64,000 nt of DNA from Chitinophagales bacterium (GCA_018401955.1 JAGYJT010000017.1:1-64000); one strand, 5' to 3'; positions 1-9,537 are shown, counted from the first letter of the stretch. Notes: generated by a model from the letters alone, not told the origin. Program-made: numbers and translations.

Positions 1-393
1 TGCTTATTTTTTAATGCTTTCAAACCCGTTACTAGTAAGGCTATAAACTTGGCATAACATAGCTATACCGCTGTACCTAAAAGGCTAGCCATTCAACACT
101 GGACAATATCAAAAATCCTATACAATTTAAAACCCAGGCCCTGCCTAGTTTGTAGCACTTTTTATAAAAAATGTTCAAAAAAAAGTGGGTTTTTTCTTGC
201 AAAATATAAAAACAGCTTATTACTTTGTATTGTATTATTCGTTGAGCGGTTATAGGTACCTCACTCTTATGCCCTAATGGCATCCGTTTAGAAACCTGGA
301 CCAACCATAATACGTTTGCATTTAGCCAATGCCGCCAATTGCACTGCCGCCCTTATTTAGTTAACTTCACAACCTAAAGGTAAAGAGCTGATT
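1..393. other. Intergenic leader with candidate promoter
   Basis: I see no convincing gene here. The stretch is AT-rich and has in-frame stops in all likely frames. TACGTTTG at 311-318 matches the Bacteroidota −7 box TAnnTTTG and could drive the secreted repeat protein that starts at 394, giving a leader of about 70 nt. No clear −33 TTG was found at the usual distance. Confidence 0.4.
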
Positions 394-2607
394 ATGGGCA
401 AAATTTACATGGTAATGGTGTGCTGGGCAGCGGCTTTTTGGGTGGCAGATGCCCAAAGCATTAAACTGGATTGGGCCAAGCAAAACCTAGGTGGCGGCAA
501 CAATACCGCCAAGGATATTGCAGTGGATGATGCTGGCAATGTATACGTTACGGGCTATTTTACGGATACGGTGGATTTTGACCCCGGTCCGGATACTTTT
601 GCCCTGGTATCGAGGGGCGATAAGGATGTTTTTGTGCAGAAACTAAGCCCCACAGGTGACCTCATATGGGTAAAACAAATGGGCGGTGCCAATGCCGATG
701 AAGGGCTTGCCATTGCTGTTGACCCTGCCGGCAACGTATATACGGCGGGTACTTTTAGGGGGGTAGTTGATTTTAACCCAGGCACTGGCACCAACAACCA
801 ATCATCCAATAGTGGCAGTCAGGATGCATTTGTGCAGAAACTAAATGCTGCCGGCAACTATGTGTGGGCCTACCGATTGGGCAGCTCGAATGTTGATGCG
901 GCCAACGATATAGCCGTGGATGCCGCTGGCAATGTGTATGTTACGGGTACTTTTATAGGAACCGTTGATTTTAACCCCGGTGGTGGCACGGCCAACCTCA
1001 TTTCTTCGGGCAATGTTTTTCCGGATATATTTATCCAGAAAATGAACAGCAACGGCAGTTACTCGTGGGCGAAAAGAGTAGGTGGCACGGGTATTGACGA
1101 AGCGTTTGGCATAGCACTTGACCCAACGGGCAATATTTATACCACGGGGTATTTTAGCAATACCGTTGATTTTGACCCTGGCCCAGGGCCCGATACCTTG
1201 TATGCGGCGCCCAGTCGAGATGTTTTTGTACATAAACTTACCAATGCTGGCAACCATGTTTGGGCAAGGCAATTGGATGGCAGCTTGTTTACCTCTATGG
1301 GCAAGGCCATTACGGTAGATGCCCGTGAAAACGTGTACCTAACCGGGCACTTTACTTCGGCGGTGGATTTTGACCCCGGCGCAGATACTTTAACCCTAAC
1401 ATCGGCAGGCGGTAAAGACCCTTTTATTGTTAAGCTTGATACTTTGGGAGCGTTGGCTTGGGCCCGACAACTGGCCGGCATTAACAGCAACGAGGGAACC
1501 AGTATTGCAGTGGATAAAGATGGCTCGGTGTATACGGCTGGTTTCTTTGCCAATACCGTTGATTTTGACCCTGGTACGGGCACCTTAAACTTGGTAACCA
1601 TGGGTGCTGCAAATGATGTATATGCGCAAAAACTAGACAGCACCGGTCAGTTGGTTTGGGCCAAAAATATTGGTGGCGTGGGCAACGACCGCGGCGAGGC
1701 CATTGCTATTGATACCTTGGGCAATGTTTATCTGGCTGGTGCTTTTAGCGATACCGTTGATTTTGACCTGCAAACCACCTCTTTTTTACTGGCTACTGAT
1801 ACTAACTACAATGGTTTTGTGACAAAATATGCGCCATGTGGCATTACTTTTGGCAATATTGATACAGCTACTTGTTACACTTTTACCTCTAATACTGGCA
1901 TTATTTACAATACTAGTGGTACTTACCAAGAGCTGCTTACCAACGCCGCTGGTTGCGATAGCTTACTAACCCTTAATATAACCATTAACGATACTGCCCG
2001 AGCAACCATAACTGAAGAAGCTTGTGGCAGTTTTACCCTCAACACTGAAACCTATGACACCAGCGGAACCTACACCCAATTGCTTACCAGCATTACTGGC
2101 TGCGACAGTGTTTTAACTTTGCAACTTACCATTAAAAACCAGCCCAATGCCGCCGTGGTGCAAACTGGCGATACCCTCACCGCTACCGATACGCTGGCAT
2201 TGTACCAATGGGTAAACTGCCCCAACTACTCCCCTATTGCCAATGCCACCCGTAATAGGTTTGTACCTACCGAAACTGGCGACTATGCACTAATTGTAAC
2301 TGCCAATGGCTGTAGCGATACTTCGTTGTGCTACAACTTTATTATCAATGGTATTGATGATGGCTTTGGTGAGCGCTTTGCCTTATACCCGAACCCCACG
2401 CTAGGACAGGTGAACATTGACCTTGGCGCCTATTATAATGGCATAACGGTGAGTATTACCAATATAGCAGGGCAAAATATTGCGCAACAGCACTATCTTC
2501 AGAGCAATAAGGTTTCGTTGGCTTTTGATGCACCTGCTGGTATGTACTTGGTTACCATTACCAATCAACAAGGTACTAAGCGGGTGTTGAAACTGATAAA
2601 AGAATAA
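394..2607 (+). CDS. Secreted SBBP-type beta-propeller protein with T9SS type A sorting domain
   Basis: This 737-residue protein has a signal peptide ending near ADAQ (residue 21). Seven repeats of about 60 residues follow, each built as N-hy-Y-x-T/A-G-x-F...VDF(D/N)PG, the pattern of SBBP-like propeller proteins. Then come two Cys-containing repeats of the form TYDTSGTYTQLL..GCDS, common in Bacteroidota surface proteins. Residues ~660-737 form a T9SS type A domain (LYPNPTLGQV near its start, GMYLVTI and VLKLIKE at its end). The protein is therefore expected to cross the outer membrane by the type IX system and be released or anchored. The ligand or role is unknown; I see no catalytic motif. 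It converges with the next gene, leaving 2 bp between stop codons. Confidence 0.85.
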   Translation: MGKIYMVMVCWAAAFWVADAQSIKLDWAKQNLGGGNNTAKDIAVDDAGNVYVTGYFTDTVDFDPGPDTFALVSRGDKDVFVQKLSPTGDLIWVKQMGGANADEGLAIAVDPAGNVYTAGTFRGVVDFNPGTGTNNQSSNSGSQDAFVQKLNAAGNYVWAYRLGSSNVDAANDIAVDAAGNVYVTGTFIGTVDFNPGGGTANLISSGNVFPDIFIQKMNSNGSYSWAKRVGGTGIDEAFGIALDPTGNIYTTGYFSNTVDFDPGPGPDTLYAAPSRDVFVHKLTNAGNHVWARQLDGSLFTSMGKAITVDARENVYLTGHFTSAVDFDPGADTLTLTSAGGKDPFIVKLDTLGALAWARQLAGINSNEGTSIAVDKDGSVYTAGFFANTVDFDPGTGTLNLVTMGAANDVYAQKLDSTGQLVWAKNIGGVGNDRGEAIAIDTLGNVYLAGAFSDTVDFDLQTTSFLLATDTNYNGFVTKYAPCGITFGNIDTATCYTFTSNTGIIYNTSGTYQELLTNAAGCDSLLTLNITINDTARATITEEACGSFTLNTETYDTSGTYTQLLTSITGCDSVLTLQLTIKNQPNAAVVQTGDTLTATDTLALYQWVNCPNYSPIANATRNRFVPTETGDYALIVTANGCSDTSLCYNFIINGIDDGFGERFALYPNPTLGQVNIDLGAYYNGITVSITNIAGQNIAQQHYLQSNKVSLAFDAPAGMYLVTITNQQGTKRVLKLIKE

Positions 2608-2609
2608 GG

Positions 2610-3446
2610 TTAGCTTAACTCACCCGCCAGAGCCAGCTGGTCGGTTTTGGCATCTTTCAGCATAAAAGGCACCGCGCCTCCGTTACCAGCGCCCAAGCTC
2701 AATATTTGTTTACTGGGCAGGTATACGGGCGCCTTGAAGGTTACCTCAATGTGCTGGTAAGTGGTGGCGTGGAGCTCCTCAGCGCGCTTCACGGCGCGGC
2801 TTGCCGAGTACCAGCCATGCAGTATGGAGGTCTTAAAGCCCATCATTTTGGCAAACAACGGTATGGTGTGTATCGGGTTAATGTCTCCCGATACGCGGGC
2901 ATACTTTCGGCCGTAGTTGCTCGGTATGTCCCACTCCTCGGTGTGCGCCACGGCAAAGTCAAGGTTTAGTGGCTCCGGCGGCTTACGTTTGGTTTTGCTC
3001 TTGCGCTTAACTAAATACTGGCTTTCGCAATAGGCCACCTTTTGCCCATGCTGTACCATATCAACCACAAACTGCGGCAACAAAGAGCCCTCGGCTTTAT
3101 AAGGCACCTCTGCGCGGCTATGCAAAGTAAAAGGTTCCGCAAAATTTATTGAACCCAATTGTACCAACTTATTGCCCATATGCACCATACCCGGCACCTT
3201 CATGGTAAACTGCTTGTCAACCATCAATGCTACTTGTGCGCGCTGTGCCAGCAAGTATAGGTAACAAAGTGGTTGCGGATTATCCCACTCCAAGAAGGCA
3301 CGGTACTGCGCCACATCGGCGGCATCAATCAACACATCTTCATAAACCCGCTCTAGGTGTATGCCCCCTTGCTGCACCTTCACCGGCTTCAGCAAGCTCA
3401 GTGCCGAAGGAATGATTAGCTGCGATAAGGTGGGAAGTTGGTTCAT
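2610..3446 (-). CDS. MaoC-like hot-dog dehydratase
   Basis: This is a 278-residue double hot-dog protein. The hydratase-2 motif YARVSGDINPIH lies at residues 182-193 and carries the Asp and His of the MaoC active site; HGWYSASRA follows, where the family packs the acyl-CoA tunnel. The N-terminal half resembles a degenerate first hot-dog domain. Family members hydrate enoyl-CoA or enoyl-ACP; the substrate here cannot be read from sequence. It stands alone on the minus strand, with short gaps on both sides and no fatty-acid genes adjacent. Confidence 0.8.
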   Translation of the reverse strand: MNQLPTLSQLIIPSALSLLKPVKVQQGGIHLERVYEDVLIDAADVAQYRAFLEWDNPQPLCYLYLLAQRAQVALMVDKQFTMKVPGMVHMGNKLVQLGSINFAEPFTLHSRAEVPYKAEGSLLPQFVVDMVQHGQKVAYCESQYLVKRKSKTKRKPPEPLNLDFAVAHTEEWDIPSNYGRKYARVSGDINPIHTIPLFAKMMGFKTSILHGWYSASRAVKRAEELHATTYQHIEVTFKAPVYLPSKQILSLGAGNGGAVPFMLKDAKTDQLALAGELS

Positions 3447-3533
3447 TGGGTGTACTGGTTACGGGTTGATTGGTTACTAGCATCCTAAAGGTAAGCAACT
3501 TTCGGGGTTGGTGGAAGGGATCGACAATCTCAT

Positions 3534-4007
3534 TCACTCCCCACCCCCATACTCCGTCTTCGCTAGGGCAGCTTTAAACTGGTCGGGGTCTTTGAGGCTG
3601 GCGGCGATTTTTTTGCCGCCGCTTTTAAGGACTATTTCTACCACGGCTTCGCCTTGCATGATGTAGGCAGTGGTGTTTTGAAACGGTACGATGCGGTAGC
3701 CCCAGCCACCATAATCAAAAACGGGGCTTAGGGGTTTAACGGTAATAGATTTTACTTCGGTAAACCAGATTACCCGAGTACCAAAAAATGGGGACATGCG
3801 CAGGCTGATGTTATCTGCCGCTAGCGTAATAGTGAGCCGGAACATTAATAGAAAAGCAGCGATAAGTACAAAAAAGGCGGTGAGTGGAACATAAATGTGC
3901 CAGGTAGCGCCTTCAATAAGCATAATGCCAGCGCTAAAAAGCCAGCCCACTATCAAGATGCCGTAGAGCGCAGGATGCCTGAGGTATTGAGTTTCTGTGA
4001 ACAACAT
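3534..4007 (-). CDS. Small two-TM protein with PH-like C-terminal domain
   Basis: The 157-residue protein has two hydrophobic helices at about residues 15-32 and 38-58. A mostly beta-strand domain follows (LTITLAADNISLRM..., VIWFTEVKSITVKPL, VEIVLKSGGKKIAASLKDP), a layout typical of bacterial PH-domain membrane proteins. I assign no function. It lies 24 bp downstream of the sodium:solute symporter on the same strand and may be cotranscribed with it. Confidence 0.65.
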   Translation of the reverse strand: MLFTETQYLRHPALYGILIVGWLFSAGIMLIEGATWHIYVPLTAFFVLIAAFLLMFRLTITLAADNISLRMSPFFGTRVIWFTEVKSITVKPLSPVFDYGGWGYRIVPFQNTTAYIMQGEAVVEIVLKSGGKKIAASLKDPDQFKAALAKTEYGGGE

Positions 4008-4031
4008 AGCCTTGCTTTTTATGCAATTTAA

Positions 4032-5585
4032 CTATTTTGCTATTTCACTGCCAACTTTACTAATAGCCCACAACCCCGCAAATGTTAGCAACCCATTGAG
4101 CAGCAATATCTCGATGCCGAACTTATAGCCCCAAAGCCACTGCACCGAGTAGGTATTGAGCACCACGCAAATAATGGGCGCTAAGATGCAAATGATGGGC
4201 GCGAGATTATCATTTACTACCCGCTTGGTAATGATGCCGAACATAAACAGCCCCAGCAACGGCCCATAGGTAAAGCCTGCTATTTTGAACACTGCCGATA
4301 CCACATCGCCACTGAGCACGTATCTAAAGAGGATGATAACCATAAACATGGCCACAGCCACGCCTATGTGCACTATTTGGCGCATTTTTACCAGCTCGTC
4401 TTCGGTTTTGAGTTGTTCTTTTTCGAAGCCCAGAAAATCGACGCACACCGAAGTGGTGAGGGCGGTTAGGGCGCTATCGGCACTACTAAAGGCGGCGGCA
4501 ATCAATCCAATCAAAAACACGATGCCCGCCACTGGGTGAAAATATTGCAACGCCAAGGTAGGGAACAGATAATCGGTAGTGGCGGGCGTTTGGATGCCTT
4601 TAGCTTCGGCATACAAATACAACATCGCGCCTAGTGACACAAACAACAAATTGGCAAACACCAGCACCACACTAAAGCTGAACATATTGAGCTGCGCCTC
4701 GCCGATGTTTTTGCAACTGTTGTTCTTTTGCATCATATCCTGGTCGAGGCCCGTCATTACCACTGCTATCAAAGCTCCACCAATAAATTGTTTCCAGAAA
4801 TAGGTATCGGCCTTGGGCTCCCAAAAGAACATTTGCGAGTACTGACTGTCTTTTACCAAGTCAATCAAACCGCCAATGGATAGGCCCATATCATCGCTGA
4901 TAAAATAAACGGTAAGCCCCACGGCCACTAGCATGCAGAGGGTTTGCAGGGTATCGGTCCACACTACGGTATGGATGCCCGAGCGGCGGGTGTATATCCA
5001 AATAAGGAATAAAGTAAAAGCCACCGTTGCCGGAAAAGGTACCCCCATGGCATCGAACACAAAGGCCTGCAAGACAATGGCCACCAAATACAACCTAAAT
5101 GCAGAACCTATGGTACGCGAAAGCAGAAAAAACGCCGCACCGGTTTTATGCGACAAGGTGCCAAACCGCTGCTCCAGGTAAGTATATATGGAGGTAAGGT
5201 TGAGCCGGTAATACATCGGCATCAGCACCAACGCTATAACCGCATAGCCCAGCACGTAGCCCAGCGCCATTTGCATGTAGCTGAAGGCAAAGTTGGGGCT
5301 GGCAGGATTGCCCACGGCACCGGGTATGGAGATGAACGTAACCCCGCTCATGCTGGCACCTATCATACCAAAAGCCACCAAGTACCACTTGGAGCTTTTA
5401 TCGCCAATAAAGAAACTCTTGTTGCTGCTCTTACGGCTGGTAAACCATGCCACCACCAGCAATAGGGCAAAGTAGCCTAGTACAAACGAAAGGATAACCG
5501 CGGGAGAGAGTACCTGTTCCAAAGAGTGAGGGGTTTGGTACAAATAAACGGAAAAAGGGCAGGCAGTAGTGTTGGAGTTATACAC
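4032..5585 (-). CDS. Sodium:solute symporter family transporter
   Basis: The protein is up to 517 residues with about 13 predicted membrane helices. The segments SNKSFFIGDKSSKWYLVAFG and MSGVTFISIPGAV match the start of SSS-family proteins, and FSSADSALTALTTSV matches the conserved helix carrying the sodium-site Ser/Thr residues. It should import a small solute with Na+; the substrate (sugar, acid or amino acid) is not readable. The longest frame begins with GTG. The first ~20 residues (MYNSNTTACPF...) look unlike the family, so the true start may be a TTG near SLEQVLSP. Confidence 0.85.
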   Translation of the reverse strand: MYNSNTTACPFSVYLYQTPHSLEQVLSPAVILSFVLGYFALLLVVAWFTSRKSSNKSFFIGDKSSKWYLVAFGMIGASMSGVTFISIPGAVGNPASPNFAFSYMQMALGYVLGYAVIALVLMPMYYRLNLTSIYTYLEQRFGTLSHKTGAAFFLLSRTIGSAFRLYLVAIVLQAFVFDAMGVPFPATVAFTLFLIWIYTRRSGIHTVVWTDTLQTLCMLVAVGLTVYFISDDMGLSIGGLIDLVKDSQYSQMFFWEPKADTYFWKQFIGGALIAVVMTGLDQDMMQKNNSCKNIGEAQLNMFSFSVVLVFANLLFVSLGAMLYLYAEAKGIQTPATTDYLFPTLALQYFHPVAGIVFLIGLIAAAFSSADSALTALTTSVCVDFLGFEKEQLKTEDELVKMRQIVHIGVAVAMFMVIILFRYVLSGDVVSAVFKIAGFTYGPLLGLFMFGIITKRVVNDNLAPIICILAPIICVVLNTYSVQWLWGYKFGIEILLLNGLLTFAGLWAISKVGSEIAK

Positions 5586-5676
5586 AGCCTAATGCGACAA
5601 TTGTATACCCGGCGCTTGAATTGATAGCCTGCTTTATTCCTCTTTTTTGAAACCAATCTGTGGCAATAGTGTTTGT

Positions 5677-5733
5677 TAGTATCAAGTATCAAGACCTAAT
5701 TTAGGTACGAAATACGAGGTACGATTTACGATT
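5677..5733. repeat. Heptad repeats (GTATCAA x2; TACGANN x4)
   Basis: Two short period-7 arrays sit in the divergent gap before the vWA gene. GTATCAA occurs twice at about 5677-5691. Four tandem TACGANN units (AAA, AGG, ATT, ATT endings) occupy 5706-5733 with no spacing between them. The same two families recur at 40966-41139, the first in reverse complement. Confidence 0.85.
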
Positions 5734-5782
5734 GAATAAAAAGTGAATAGAAATAGTGAACTTTTTAGGTTAAACACACTAT

Positions 5783-5945
5783 AACCAACAACCAACAACC
5801 AACAACCAACAACCAACAACCAACAACCAACAACCAACAACCAACAACCAACAACCAACAACCAACAACCAACAACCAACAACCAACAACCAATAACCAA
5901 TAACCAATAACCAATAACCAATAACCAATACACCAATACACCAAC
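5783..5945. repeat. Heptanucleotide microsatellite, 15 x AACCAAC + 6 x AACCAAT
   Basis: Twenty-one uninterrupted 7-bp units cover 5783-5929: fifteen AACCAAC followed by six AACCAAT. Two related 8-bp units (ACACCAAT, ACACCAAC) carry on to 5945. The array ends 4 bp before the ATG of the vWA gene at 5950, so it occupies the whole leader or promoter region of that gene. Perfect tandem units of this length are prone to slippage, so copy number may vary between cells. Translations of the array (for example Trp/Leu/Val runs on the minus strand) are artefacts. Confidence 0.97.
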
Positions 5946-5949
5946 CCCC

Positions 5950-7044
5950 ATGCTCGGCTACCGCTTCTCCAAATTCGACCCAACAGACAAGGACCAAACG
6001 CCTTTCGATAGGCTATTTAAAATCTTCAAAGAGCTGCTTACTTACACCAGCGGCGATGTGAACGAGGCCATTAGCTGGCTAAACGAACTGGACAACGAGT
6101 ACAAACTGACCGACAACAAATATGGCATCGGCGATTTTATTGAAGACCTGAAAAAGAAGGGCTACCTGAAAGACGACGAGGTAACGGGCGATATGACCAT
6201 TACCGCCAAAACCGAACAGGCCATCCGCCAGAATGCTTTGGAGGAGATTTTCGGCAAACTAAAGAAGGGCAAGCGCGGCAGCCACAAAACTCCTTTCTCG
6301 GGCCTCGGCGATGAGCGCAGCAGCGACAGCAGACCGTTTGAGTTTGGCGATGCGCTGGAGAACATCAGCCTTACCGAGAGCATGCGCAATGCGCAGATAA
6401 ACCATGGCATGGATTCGTTTAAGCTTACACAAGACGACCTAGAGGTGCTGGAAACGGAATTCAATACCAACACCAGCACGGTGCTGATGATCGACATTTC
6501 GCATAGCATGATATTGTATGGCGAAGACCGCATAACGCCCGCCAAAAAGGTGGCCATGGCCCTGGCCGAATTGATTACCACCCGCTACCCGAAAGACACG
6601 CTGGACATTATCGTGTTTGGCAACGATGCTTGGCAAATAGAGATAAAAGACCTACCCTACCTGCAAGTGGGGCCTTTCCATACCAACACCATTGCCGGTC
6701 TTGAACTGGCCATGGACCTATTGCGCCGCCGCAAAAACGCCAACAAACAAATAATGATGGTAACCGACGGCAAGCCAACTTGTATGATGGAAAACGGCCA
6801 GTACTACAAAAACAGCTTCGGCCTCGACCGGAAAATCATTAACAAAACGCTTACCCTAGCCAAAGCCGCGCGCCGCCTGCGCATACCCATCACTACCTTC
6901 ATGATTGCCACCGACCCGCACCTGCAACGCTTTGTGGAGGAGTTTACGGAAGTAAACCACGGCAAAGCCTTCTACACCGGCCTCAAAGGCCTCGGCGAAC
7001 TGCTGTTTGAGGATTTTGAAAGGGGTAGGAAGAAGCGGATGTAG
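5950..7044 (+). CDS. von Willebrand factor A domain protein
   Basis: This 364-residue cytoplasmic protein has an N-terminal alpha-helical region (1-170) and a C-terminal vWA domain. The MIDAS metal site is visible as DISHS at residues 182-186, with VTDGKPT supplying the later Asp. Proteins of this type work with a ChlI/MoxR-like AAA+ ATPase as a chelatase-type or chaperone-type pair; the matching ATPase is at 10122-11591, separated here by an unrelated block. The client protein or metal is unknown. The start follows the long heptad array directly and no Shine-Dalgarno is present. Confidence 0.85.
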   Translation: MLGYRFSKFDPTDKDQTPFDRLFKIFKELLTYTSGDVNEAISWLNELDNEYKLTDNKYGIGDFIEDLKKKGYLKDDEVTGDMTITAKTEQAIRQNALEEIFGKLKKGKRGSHKTPFSGLGDERSSDSRPFEFGDALENISLTESMRNAQINHGMDSFKLTQDDLEVLETEFNTNTSTVLMIDISHSMILYGEDRITPAKKVAMALAELITTRYPKDTLDIIVFGNDAWQIEIKDLPYLQVGPFHTNTIAGLELAMDLLRRRKNANKQIMMVTDGKPTCMMENGQYYKNSFGLDRKIINKTLTLAKAARRLRIPITTFMIATDPHLQRFVEEFTEVNHGKAFYTGLKGLGELLFEDFERGRKKRM

Positions 7045-7134
7045 GAGTTAATTTAGCTTTTCACGAGATTGCTATAAACCACTGATTTTTAGTATTTTGG
7101 ACTACCAATAAACCATTAACCTGCGAGAACCAAA

Positions 7135-7713
7135 GTGGAAGGCAACAGTATTATAGATGCTTACTTTAACAAGCATGCATCGAAACTGACAGATATAAGC
7201 ATAGAATTAATCAGGCCCTGCTTGCAAGTGCTAGAGTTGCCGAAAAAACATGTGCTTGTAAAGGAAGGGCAAACCACTGGCTATATATATTTAATGATAA
7301 AAGGGGCCGCCAGAAGCTACTATCTTAAAAACGGTAAAGAAATACACACCTGGTTTGCCTTTGAAGATGATGTAATAGGCGCATTGCGAAATTATTACGG
7401 CATTCCATCCAGAGAAACCATCGAATTGCTCGAGGATAGCGTGATGCTTGGTTTCAATATTCAGCTCATAAAGCCTTTGATGGTTGGGAACGCCCAGATA
7501 TCGAACTTGGTAAGTGCAGCGCTTGCAGAGTATACGCTATACCTCGAAGACAAATTGTACTTTACCCACCTCAGAACTGCTAGAGAGAGATACGACGCGC
7601 TATTGAAACATGAGCCTAAAACATTACAGCGTGTTCCGTTAACCTATATTGCCTCATACCTTGGCATTTCCCGCGAAACATTGAGCAGATTGCGTGCTGG
7701 GCAATTTTTGTGA
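7135..7713 (+). CDS. Crp/Fnr-family transcriptional regulator
   Basis: The 192-residue protein has an N-terminal cyclic-nucleotide-binding-like fold (VLVKEGQTTGYIYLMIKG at about 40-57) and a C-terminal helix-turn-helix (LTYIASYLGISRETLSRLR). It lacks the full cAMP phosphate-binding cassette, and lacks the Cys cluster of FNR, as is usual for Bacteroidota members of this family. The start is GTG. The next gene begins 44 bp downstream, and the regulator may control the OMP/oxidase pair that follows, though no operator is visible. Confidence 0.85.
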   Translation: MEGNSIIDAYFNKHASKLTDISIELIRPCLQVLELPKKHVLVKEGQTTGYIYLMIKGAARSYYLKNGKEIHTWFAFEDDVIGALRNYYGIPSRETIELLEDSVMLGFNIQLIKPLMVGNAQISNLVSAALAEYTLYLEDKLYFTHLRTARERYDALLKHEPKTLQRVPLTYIASYLGISRETLSRLRAGQFL

Positions 7714-7745
7714 TATATATCAAATGTAGGTAAACTTTCCTTACT

Positions 7746-7753
7746 TACATTTG
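7746..7753 (+). promoter_or_regulatory. Candidate −7 box TACATTTG
   Basis: The sequence matches TAnnTTTG exactly and ends 4 bp before the ATG at 7758. If used, transcription would begin at or beside the start codon, implying a leaderless message. Confidence 0.45.
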
Positions 7754-7757
7754 CTCT

Positions 7758-8327
7758 ATGAAACAACTGCTTTTAATTCTAATATTGGCAGCAGGGGGCA
7801 ACCTTGCGGCGCAAAGCAAGTATACCGAACTGCAATTAGGCTATTACGCCCCTTACTTTAGCAACATGGGGTTTACGGTTGGTTACGGTATAGATTTTAA
7901 AACTTGGGAAAAAAGTGCCGAAAACAAGCGCAGTAAAACAAACCGCCTGCATTTGCTTCCACAAGTAAGCTATTTCTATCAATCAAACACCGCGCATAAC
8001 CTTTTGCTTAACCCTGAGGTTGTTTACAAATGGCGCAAAACAAGTAAGCGGTTTTATCTTGCAGCCTCCATTGGCACAGGTTACCTATTGTCGTTTCAAC
8101 GGCAAACAGGCACTGTGAGCCTCAGTACCGGTGAAATTGATTATCAAAACGAACGATTGCACTTTTTTGTGCCGAACGTTAACCTAGGATTTGGCGTGGA
8201 CCCACGCAAAAGAATAGGTTTTTACTTCAAAGCATTTTACGGTAGAAAGTTCAGTACCAGCCAAACCAATTCGGCGTTTATTGGCCTGTCTACTGGTTTG
8301 ATTATCAAACTATCAAAAAACAATTGA
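7758..8327 (+). CDS. Outer-membrane beta-barrel protein, unknown
   Basis: The 189-residue protein has a signal peptide (MKQLLLILILAAGGNLAAQ). Alternating hydrophobic strands rich in Tyr, Phe and Gly follow (LGYYAPYF, FTVGYGIDF, FYLAASIGTGYLLSF, FYFKAFYGRKF), ending in a short final strand. This pattern fits a small outer-membrane barrel, but I recognise no named family. The next gene begins 4 bp after the stop, so the two form an operon with the amine oxidase. Confidence 0.65.
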   Translation: MKQLLLILILAAGGNLAAQSKYTELQLGYYAPYFSNMGFTVGYGIDFKTWEKSAENKRSKTNRLHLLPQVSYFYQSNTAHNLLLNPEVVYKWRKTSKRFYLAASIGTGYLLSFQRQTGTVSLSTGEIDYQNERLHFFVPNVNLGFGVDPRKRIGFYFKAFYGRKFSTSQTNSAFIGLSTGLIIKLSKNN

Positions 8328-8331
8328 GGCC

Positions 8332-9537
8332 ATGACCAGAAAAGAGTTTATCAAACATTCGTTGGCTATGGGTATGGGCTTGCCCTTTTTGTCTTCACTA
8401 TTACTGGAGTCCTGCTCCAAAGAAACCATCTTCCCAAATTTTGAAACCAACTTTTCAGGCAAAGTAGTAATAGTGGGTGCAGGTGCTGCAGGCTTGGCCG
8501 CAGGCTACTTGCTTAAAAGATACGGCGTTGACTTTGAGATAATTGAAGCCGCACCTGTGTATGGCGGTAGGCTCAAAAAAGCCGAAGGCTTTGCGGATTT
8601 CCCCATAGATATTGGCGCAGAGTGGATGCACACCGAGCCCTCCATACTGGCCGAAATTATAAACAACCCGGAAATCAAAGCAAACATTGACATAATTGTA
8701 TACAACCCCCAAACCATTGAAGCCTGGAACAATGGCCAACTGAAACCACACCACTACATTAGCAACTTTTACACCGAGTGGAAATTTAAAAACACTACAT
8801 GGTTTGACTTTTTTGACCAATACATAGTGCCCCATGTTATTGATAAAATCAAACTACAACAGCCAATAACGGCCATTAACTACACCGATAGCAAAGTGCG
8901 CCTAACAACAGCTAGCAACCAAACCATTGAGGCCGACAAGGTGCTTATTACCACCCCTATCAAAACGCTGCAAAACCAACAGATAGATTTCTCTCCCACA
9001 TTGCCAGCCGCCAAAACACAGGCCATTAACAGTGTGTTTATGGGCGATGGAATAAAGATTTTTGTAGAGTTCAAAGAGCGCTTCTATCCTGATATTGTGG
9101 TATTCGGTAAAATTTTTCAGGCCTTGAACGAAGAAGAAAAATTTGTTTACGATGCCGCCTTCCGAAAAAACTCAAGCAGACACGTTTTGGGTCTTTTTGC
9201 CATCAACGAAAAAGCCAGCGCTTATACCCAACTTAACACCGAGCAAGAAATCATCGACCAATTTTTGAGCGAACTGGATGAAATTTTTGATGGAAAAGCA
9301 TCACAAAACTATGCAAAACATATTATCCAAAACTGGTCGAAAGAACCTTACATCCAAGGAGCATATTCCTATTCCTTTCAAGGAAACCAGCGCAACATAG
9401 TAAACGAAATCAGTGAGCCTGTAATGGACAAACTGTTTTTTGCCGGAGAGGCGCTATCCATTGAAAATCAAGCAACCGTGCACGGAGCTTGCCAATCTGC
9501 GTATGCTACGGTGGCGCGCATGCTTAAAGATGGATAA
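8332..9537 (+). CDS. FAD-dependent flavin amine oxidase, predicted lipoprotein
   Basis: The 401-residue protein begins with a signal sequence ending in the lipobox-like LLES-Cys28; the opening TRKEFIKHSLAMG also resembles a twin-arginine-like leader without the RR. The FAD-binding Rossmann motif GAGAAG is at 49-54, a GG doublet follows (YGGRL), and a C-terminal FAD-contact segment LFFAGEALS is present. Family members oxidise primary or secondary amines, or desaturate carotenoids. It is probably anchored outside the cytoplasm. It is cotranscribed with the barrel protein before it. Confidence 0.8.
   Translation: MTRKEFIKHSLAMGMGLPFLSSLLLESCSKETIFPNFETNFSGKVVIVGAGAAGLAAGYLLKRYGVDFEIIEAAPVYGGRLKKAEGFADFPIDIGAEWMHTEPSILAEIINNPEIKANIDIIVYNPQTIEAWNNGQLKPHHYISNFYTEWKFKNTTWFDFFDQYIVPHVIDKIKLQQPITAINYTDSKVRLTTASNQTIEADKVLITTPIKTLQNQQIDFSPTLPAAKTQAINSVFMGDGIKIFVEFKERFYPDIVVFGKIFQALNEEEKFVYDAAFRKNSSRHVLGLFAINEKASAYTQLNTEQEIIDQFLSELDEIFDGKASQNYAKHIIQNWSKEPYIQGAYSYSFQGNQRNIVNEISEPVMDKLFFAGEALSIENQATVHGACQSAYATVARMLKDG

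Noticed and set aside
841-1643. Minus-strand open frames inside the first secreted protein
   Set aside because: They arise from the repeated codons of the VDF(D/N)PG repeats read backwards.
5783-5945. CRISPR array
   Set aside because: Units are contiguous 7-mers with no spacers, and there are no cas genes.
5682-5997. Long minus-strand open frames of Trp/Leu/Val/Gly repeats
   Set aside because: They are translations of the 7-bp microsatellite in three frames, not proteins.
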